In this document: positions 1 to 4,680 of the stretch, in pieces | How positions within the stretch are numbered: position 1 is the first letter of the stretch | How the letters are laid out: each line of letters opens with the position of its first letter | Assembly: GCA_938003515.1 (NCBI GenBank) | Contig: CALKYL010000004.1 | Location: 1-5,970, forward strand | Direction of reading: 5' to 3' | Length of the DNA stretch: 5,970 bases | DNA from: an uncultured bacterium | Lineage (GTDB): Bacteria > Planctomycetota > UBA1135 > UBA2386 | The notes under the pieces: model-generated | What the model was told of the DNA's origin: nothing | Seen by the model: only the letters and a program-made list of their open reading frames with translations | Database searches by the model: none | Translations under genes and position numbers: made by a program

Positions 1-105
1 GTCGGAGGCGCTCGCCGCGGCCCCGCCCGGGATCGGGACCCCTTCGGTCAAGTCCTTGCACAGCCGATGCTTGTGGAGGCTTGCAGCCGACCCGAACGGC
101 GGCAT
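1..105 (-). CDS. possible divergent gene, N-terminal fragment (35 codons, cut by window edge)
   Basis: A minus-strand frame begins with ATG at 105 and stays open to base 1, beginning MPPFGSAASLHKHRLCKDLT. Two things favour it. A GGAGG Shine-Dalgarno-like sequence (reverse complement of 118-122) lies 12 bases before the ATG, rather far but purine-rich and unusual for this window. Only 4 of its 35 codons end in A or T, and this bias weakens upstream of the ATG. The same third-position bias would also fit a plus-strand frame through bases 2-174 (ending TAG), so the evidence does not decide the strand. There is no signal peptide or recognisable motif and no function can be given. If real, the gene is transcribed away from the large lipoprotein gene and shares its upstream region. 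Confidence 0.25.
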   Translation of the reverse strand, partial: MPPFGSAASLHKHRLCKDLTEGVPIPGGAAASASD

Positions 106-283
106 GATGTTTGTTGCCCTCCGATACGGCGCGAACCGGGCTGCTTCCCCCAGCACCCCGCCGCGCCCGATGTAGCATCCTAGCGTCCCACCGGCTCCGT
201 CCGCCTCTCCGGGCGGCGGCCGAGGACCGTCCGACCAAAACCCCCGGCCGGGGACGCCCGACCGAGGTCCCCGATACCACACG
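106..283. other. non-coding upstream region before the large lipoprotein gene
   Basis: No frame here shows the strong G/C third-position preference of the two large genes. The stretch is C-rich on the plus strand. I searched for sigma70-type promoters and found no pair of -35 and -10 boxes with acceptable spacing. It presumably holds the promoter of the gene at 284 and, if the left-edge gene is real, a divergent promoter as well. The only clear structure is the palindrome and hairpin at 242-273. Confidence 0.45.
242..273 (+). promoter_or_regulatory. GC-rich palindrome and overlapping hairpin in the leader
   Basis: Bases 242-253 form a perfect 12-base palindrome, CCCCGGCCGGGG. Bases 249-255 (CGGGGAC) also pair perfectly with 267-273 (GTCCCCG), giving a 7-bp stem with an 11-base loop. 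The two folds share the G run at 250-253, so they exclude each other in RNA. The second fold encloses the only purine patch that could serve as a ribosome binding site (GAGGT, 264-268, 15 bases before the ATG at 284). This could affect translation initiation, or the palindrome could be an operator. In DNA this GC-rich, short perfect repeats also arise by chance, and no known riboswitch is recognised. Confidence 0.25.
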
Positions 284-472
284 ATGTCGCCTCAGCCCCG
301 AACGTTGCTCCCCATGAAGGCAGACACCCTCGGCCCGGCGCGCGCCCGCGACGCCTCCTCGACGGCCCGCTCCCGTCCCGATTCCCGCTCGCGTGCTACC
401 GGGCGCCCGTCGCGACGCGTCGGCGCGCGCGGCGTGCTCGCGCTGGCGGCGACGACGGCGTTGTTCGGCTGC
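284..472 (+). other. signal peptide and lipobox of the 1342-aa protein
   Basis: Residues 1-50 are basic and Ser/Arg-rich. If translation starts at ATG 314 (Met11), 10 Arg and one Lys still precede the hydrophobic core. The core VLALAATTALFG runs directly into Cys63 (codon 470-472). LFGC departs from the canonical lipobox only in having Phe at -2. An SRRVGA sequence at 43-48 resembles the start of a twin-arginine motif but lacks the usual Phe-Leu-Lys, so Sec export is at least as likely. The Cys followed by Ser-Ser and a poly-Gly run is typical of an acylated, tethered lipoprotein. Confidence 0.75.
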
Positions 473-3400
473 AGCAGCGGCGGGGGAGGCGGCGGCGGCG
501 CGACCGGCGAGGCGACGACGCAGCCCGAACTCGCGAGCATCGCGTACGGCCGGCTGGTCGACGTCTACGGCCTGCAGGTGACGCCGCAGGGGGCGACGCC
601 CGCGCTGTTCCAGCGCGACGTCGTGATCGGCAGCAACATCCAGGACCAGCGGCCGACCAACTCGAACCTCGGCGACAACGAGATCACCTACGACTTCTTC
701 GGTTCGGACCCCGACACGCTGCAGCCGCGGCTGTTCATCCCGCGCGACATGACCGGCCCGGAGTTCGCCGCGGCGTTCGCCGCGCTCGACGACGAGCTGC
801 GCACGGTCACGCCGATGCGGTTCGGTCAGGGCGGCCCGGGAACCCCGTTCTCGGTCGTGCCGCGCAACGCCGGCGTGCGCCTCACCTTCACGGCGCCGAT
901 CGGCGTCGACGACTCGTTCTTCGTGCAGCGCGACGCCCAGGGGCAAGTCACCGCGCTGCGCAACACCGAGGCGGTGCAGCTGCTGAGCATCCTCGCCGGT
1001 CCCAACGAGCCGTCCGGCTTCGTGCCGCTGCCGGTGCGCATCGTCGTGCGCGAGCGCGAGATCGTGCTCGATCCGGTGCTGCTCGGCACCGAGGGCCTGC
1101 AGTACCAGACGGCGAACAACGCCGCGGGGCTGCCCCCGTCGCCGGACCAGTTCGGCGCGAACATCCGGGTCGCGATCGCCCTGGAGGGCCCGCTGGCGAT
1201 CCCGGGACTGCGCGAGAGCCAGACCAACGGCCTCACCGGCAACAACAACAGCGGCCGCAAGTCGATCATCCGAGACTTCCGCTCGGGCAACCAGAACGAC
1301 AACTCCGCCGACATCGTGCGCGGTTTCGTGCGCGACCCGCTGCCGCTGCGCGTCATCGGCGAGATCCCGTTCTTCCTCGAGCGCGTCGTCGACGTGAACG
1401 CGTTCACGCAGGAGGTGACGGTCTACAAGAACGGCATCTCCCACGAGATCGACCGCGGGGACGTGCTGCGCTTCGTCGCCGACGACTCCGGCGTGCCGTT
1501 CGGCAGCGCCGAGGTCGTGGTCGACCCCGAGGACGACCGTGACGACCCGTCCGTGCAGCACGTGCGCGTCCGCATCCGCCGTCTGCCCGGGCTCGAGACG
1601 ATCGACCCGCGCAACCTGCCCGGCTACCCGCAGTCGCTCAGCGAGCGCGAGCCGTGGCTGGTGCTGAACGCGCCGCGTTCGATCTGCATCGCCGAGTTCA
1701 CGGCCGGCGGCGCCGACGGCCGCGACGACCCGCGCAACTTCCTCTCGTTCACGCCAGCACCGCTGGAGATCGGCGGCAAGAAGCCGCAGCCGAACGAGTT
1801 CGTGTCGCCGTTCGCGGGCTCCGTGGTCCGGTTCACGAAGCCGGTCGACCTGCGCACGGTGCGTTGGGCCGACACGTTCTTCTTCGCGATGCGCGATCTC
1901 ACGACGAGGAGCAGCATCGACGAGTTCATCGCCAACCGCCCGAACAACCTCGGCGGCGTCGGCATGAACCCCGCGACGTTCGACGAGGCGAAGTACCGCA
2001 CGCCCTACCTGATCACGGCGCGCGTCTTCGACGAGGACGGCTCGCAGACGTCGCTGCGCCTGCAGCCGACGGACGGCTTCTACCTCGACGACACGATGCG
2101 CAATCCGCCCGCCGGCGCGGACTACCGCTACTTCCTGCACCTGATCTCCGACTCGGACGACGGCGGCATCCGCGACCTCGCGGGCAACCGCCTGGACCTG
2201 CAGGGCACGACGGCCGACCGCAGCAACAGCGTCGTCATCCCGTTCACCGTCGACACGCGCATGAACGGCAGCGAGCCGGTCTTCGGCGACAACCTCGCCG
2301 TGTCGATCGTGCGCCGCTTCGCGTCGCGCGACGAGGACGAGAACCCGAGCTACTTCCTCCCCGACGAGGTGCAGGCGCCGACCTCCGGCGCGATCGCCAA
2401 GGCCTATCCGCTCGAGGACCTGTTCGGCGCGTTCCTCTACCTCGACAAGCAGCTGCAGGCGCGCCCGACGACGCGCGTGCGCGTCGTCGCCGACAACCTC
2501 AACCAGTCGCCGATCCAGCAGCAGCCGGCGGCGCCGGCGCCGCAGAACCCGCTCGCGTGGTGCCCGCAGTACGTCGTCGACGGGGCCGGCCAGGAGACCC
2601 AGGTCGGCACGAACTCGGCGACCAACCTCGTGCCGGCGGGCATCCAGAACCCGCTGAACCCGTACGGCTGCCGCCTGCAGACGCTGTGGCGCGAGGTCGA
2701 CCTCAGCCTGTCGCGCACCGACCCGTTCGACTTCAACCTGGACATCGAGCAGATGTACTGGGCCCCGTACATCGCGACGAACCTGTCGTTTGACGAGTTC
2801 GACCGCGTCAGCATGTGGCTCGGCCACAGCGAGTACCGGCCGGTGCCGTGCGTCGGCGACTTCAGCTCGCTGCCGTCGCTGCCGGACTCGGGCCTGCGCA
2901 CCGACTTCGAGAAGAACTTCGCGTGGAACCCGGTGCCGACCGGTGGCGGCACGACGATCGAGAGCCAGGCGCCGCGCCGCGCCGCGTACGTCGACTCGAC
3001 GCTGACGATCGATCCCGCGACCGTCGTCTACGAGCCGAACGGCATCAACCGGTTCCTGCCGCTGCCCGACTTCCGGCAGCCCTACTTCGTCTACCGCGAC
3101 GAGACGGTCATCCAGCAGGGCGGCCGCACGGCCGACAGCCTGACGCTCGGCTCGGACCTCAACGGCCAGGACTACTACCCCTACATCCTCAACCCCTTCA
3201 GCATGGGGCAGGGGCGCCGCTGGGTCGACCAGGGCGGGCAGCCCGGCGACGTGCGCTTCATCAACTCGTTCTGGAACGACGCGCGCAACCACTCGCTCGC
3301 GAGCCCGAACAGCGCCGACGACTTCACCGGCGGTCTGGTCGGCAACATCGCGCTGCCGCTGCTCGCCGACTTCTGGACCTACTGTGACTCGTCCGAGCTG

Positions 3401-4312
3401 CCGGCCGGCGGCGGTTACGTCGCCCTCGGCACGAACGGCTGGCAGACGGCGGTGACGGTGCAGTCCGACCCGCGCCCGCGGTTCCGCGTGCTCAGCGCCG
3501 GCCGCGCGGCCCTGCTCAACGGCCTGCCGCCGATCTGCCGCTCGCCCGGCGACTCGCAGTGGAACACGGCGGCCGGCGGCTTCACGCCCGGACCCCCGAC
3601 CGGCTCGACGCCGCCCGGCGACAACACGTTCTACTGGATCATGATGGACGTGCTGAAGCGCCAGACGGTCATCACCAACGGGTTCGTCGACCTGTTCAAC
3701 CCGCACCGCGTGCCCGAGGGCTTCGCGGACCCGCGGCTCGGCCCGTTCTACCTGGCCAACGGCCAGCCGAGCCTGCCCGCCGACGTGCTGCCGTCGTTCC
3801 GCTTCGAGTTCGATCCGCCGCTGTCGCAGCTGCCGTCGGGCACGTCGTTCGTGCCGCAGTTCCGCGGCGCCAGTGCGACCGACCCGACGCCGTGGTACTG
3901 GTCGGCCTGGATCAACAACGGTTCGCCCCTGTTCCCGACCAACACCTACGGCCTGAGCGTCCGGCAGGTGCAGCTGCGTCCGGGCCCCGACAACTTCCCG
4001 CTCGACCCCTACAAGGCCGGCGACGCGCACATGCGCAAGTGGGACACGCGGCCGCTGGCCGGCTCGTCGCAGGCGCGCAACTGGTGGACCTACCTCTACA
4101 ACAGCACGGTCACGAGCTACGTCGAGGACCCGAACCAGCTGATGGACCCGGCCTACACGATCCAGTTCGCGGGTCCCAACGAGACCTTCAACCCGAAGGA
4201 CATCCGCTACGTCAACTGGCGCTTCATCGCCGGCAACAACGCCGACGCGAGCCCGCCGATCTCCCCGACGATCGACACCTTCGCGCTCTCGTACCGCTTC
4301 CAGCGGCAGTGA
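284..4312 (+). CDS. large Ig-like-domain lipoprotein with Trp-rich C-terminal half (1342 aa)
   Basis: Probable surface or periplasmic lipoprotein of unknown function. The N-terminus is long and Arg-rich, then a hydrophobic stretch (residues 51-62) ends at Cys63 in LFGC, a lipobox-like site, followed by a seven-Gly tether (66-72). A block starting IAYGRLVDVYG (86-96) precedes Ig-like segments. One starts near 186 (VVPRNAGVRLTFTAPIG). The clearest spans about 505-656: an opening SPFAGSVVRFTKPVDLRTV and a closing GIRDLAGNRL, the pattern expected of Big_5/SbsA-type Ig domains. A Gln/Pro/Ala linker (744-756) leads into a half with 18 of the protein's 20 Trp, which I do not recognise. The last 50 residues (strand-like RYVNWRF, then SPTIDTFALSYRF) resemble the end of a concanavalin-like beta-sandwich. 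No catalytic motif is visible. Start: ATG 284 is first; in-frame ATG 314 is a good alternative, neither with a strong Shine-Dalgarno sequence. The reading frame is certain, the domain assignments moderate. Confidence 0.93.
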   Translation: MSPQPRTLLPMKADTLGPARARDASSTARSRPDSRSRATGRPSRRVGARGVLALAATTALFGCSSGGGGGGGATGEATTQPELASIAYGRLVDVYGLQVTPQGATPALFQRDVVIGSNIQDQRPTNSNLGDNEITYDFFGSDPDTLQPRLFIPRDMTGPEFAAAFAALDDELRTVTPMRFGQGGPGTPFSVVPRNAGVRLTFTAPIGVDDSFFVQRDAQGQVTALRNTEAVQLLSILAGPNEPSGFVPLPVRIVVREREIVLDPVLLGTEGLQYQTANNAAGLPPSPDQFGANIRVAIALEGPLAIPGLRESQTNGLTGNNNSGRKSIIRDFRSGNQNDNSADIVRGFVRDPLPLRVIGEIPFFLERVVDVNAFTQEVTVYKNGISHEIDRGDVLRFVADDSGVPFGSAEVVVDPEDDRDDPSVQHVRVRIRRLPGLETIDPRNLPGYPQSLSEREPWLVLNAPRSICIAEFTAGGADGRDDPRNFLSFTPAPLEIGGKKPQPNEFVSPFAGSVVRFTKPVDLRTVRWADTFFFAMRDLTTRSSIDEFIANRPNNLGGVGMNPATFDEAKYRTPYLITARVFDEDGSQTSLRLQPTDGFYLDDTMRNPPAGADYRYFLHLISDSDDGGIRDLAGNRLDLQGTTADRSNSVVIPFTVDTRMNGSEPVFGDNLAVSIVRRFASRDEDENPSYFLPDEVQAPTSGAIAKAYPLEDLFGAFLYLDKQLQARPTTRVRVVADNLNQSPIQQQPAAPAPQNPLAWCPQYVVDGAGQETQVGTNSATNLVPAGIQNPLNPYGCRLQTLWREVDLSLSRTDPFDFNLDIEQMYWAPYIATNLSFDEFDRVSMWLGHSEYRPVPCVGDFSSLPSLPDSGLRTDFEKNFAWNPVPTGGGTTIESQAPRRAAYVDSTLTIDPATVVYEPNGINRFLPLPDFRQPYFVYRDETVIQQGGRTADSLTLGSDLNGQDYYPYILNPFSMGQGRRWVDQGGQPGDVRFINSFWNDARNHSLASPNSADDFTGGLVGNIALPLLADFWTYCDSSELPAGGGYVALGTNGWQTAVTVQSDPRPRFRVLSAGRAALLNGLPPICRSPGDSQWNTAAGGFTPGPPTGSTPPGDNTFYWIMMDVLKRQTVITNGFVDLFNPHRVPEGFADPRLGPFYLANGQPSLPADVLPSFRFEFDPPLSQLPSGTSFVPQFRGASATDPTPWYWSAWINNGSPLFPTNTYGLSVRQVQLRPGPDNFPLDPYKAGDAHMRKWDTRPLAGSSQARNWWTYLYNSTVTSYVEDPNQLMDPAYTIQFAGPNETFNPKDIRYVNWRFIAGNNADASPPISPTIDTFALSYRFQRQ

Positions 4313-4680
4313 GCGCGGAGCTGCCGAGGCCCTGACCGATCCCGATCCCCGACCGCCCTCGCTCCCCCGAGACAGCCCTCTTCTTCGACCTCCCCTCCGT
4401 CCGACTCACCGTCCGCGTCGCGCCCAGCCCATGGCACCGAACCCTCGCCGCAACCAGCACGTGCTTCCTGGCGCGGTCGCTCGATTGCGCGTGCGGTGGG
4501 ATAGACTCGGACGGACCCTTTCGTCGGACTCCCCGGTCGGAACCGTCCCCGAATCTCTCCCCGAAACGCCGCCTTCGTCTGGCGTCGGCGCCGAGTCCGC
4601 TCGGTGCCCGCGTCGCGCCGGCGGCCCTGCGATCCCGAAGGCCCCGGCGGGCACCTGCACGCCGCGGCCGAGCTAGCGCC
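4313..4680. other. 368-base intergenic region between the two lipoprotein genes
   Basis: No convincing gene lies here. The first third is C-rich (see the possible terminator). The rest contains a perfect 10-base palindrome TCGGCGCCGA at 4585-4594 and two copies of TCCCCGAA twelve bases apart (4546-4553, 4558-4565), either of which could be a protein site or chance. An ATG frame at 4431-4676 stops four bases before the next gene, but 19 of its 81 codons end in A or T, against about 3% in the neighbouring gene, so it is judged non-coding. A TAGACT at 4502-4507 could be a -10 box but has no -35 partner at normal spacing. No Shine-Dalgarno sequence precedes the ATG at 4681. Confidence 0.5.
4331..4410 (+). 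terminator. possible Rho-dependent termination region (C-rich, G-poor)
   Basis: These 80 bases begin 18 bases after the stop codon of the first lipoprotein gene. By hand count they hold 44 C and only 12 G, the C-over-G imbalance associated with Rho utilisation sites. No GC-stem hairpin followed by a T run is present, so an intrinsic terminator is not supported. Non-coding DNA upstream of 284 is also C-rich, so part of the skew may be general to intergenic DNA in this genome. Confidence 0.3.

Noticed and set aside
111..317. Plus-strand 68-codon frame whose TGA overlaps the in-frame ATG at 314 (ATGA), as in translational coupling
   Set aside because: About 20 of 68 codons end in A or T, unlike the neighbouring genes; it begins with TTG, has no recognisable content and overlaps the large gene in another frame.
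2150..2181. Asp-rich DSDDGGIRD (residues 623-631) as a dockerin or EF-hand-like calcium site
   Set aside because: It coincides with the normal closing loop of the Big_5-like domain and lacks the full spacing of a calcium-binding loop.
2515..2545. CAG and GCCGGC repeats as a possible phase-variable microsatellite
   Set aside because: Only three CAG units and imperfect GC repeats; codons fit a Gln/Pro/Ala linker and trinucleotide changes would not shift the frame.
826..2952. Minus-strand frames opposite the first lipoprotein gene (826-1407, 1624-2001, 2437-2952)
   Set aside because: Antisense shadows of the continuous 1342-codon gene with no start signals or recognisable motifs.
1654..4335. 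Alternative plus-strand frames inside the first lipoprotein gene (1654-2793, 2815-3387, 3559-4335)
   Set aside because: Their translations are almost entirely Arg, Ala, Pro and Gly, as expected for shifted reading of a high-GC gene; the main frame has structured, domain-like sequence throughout.
4485..4507. Promoter-like TTGCGC (4485-4490) and TAGACT (4502-4507) before the second lipoprotein gene
   Set aside because: The spacer is only 11 bases, too short for a sigma70 promoter; TAGACT alone is too weak to call.
4546..4565. Two copies of TCCCCGAA twelve bases apart as possible operator half-sites
   Set aside because: The core TCCCCGA also occurs inside the first lipoprotein gene (2358-2364, 4262-4268) and in other C-rich gaps, so it is not specific.
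4585..4594. Perfect palindrome TCGGCGCCGA between the two genes
   Set aside because: Ten-base G/C-dominated palindromes are frequent by chance in DNA of this composition and nothing nearby supports an operator.
4431..4676. Plus-strand 81-codon frame ending four bases before the second lipoprotein gene, possible leader peptide
   Set aside because: 19 of 81 codons end in A or T, against about 3% in the adjacent gene; low-complexity Pro/Arg/Ser content and no ribosome binding site.
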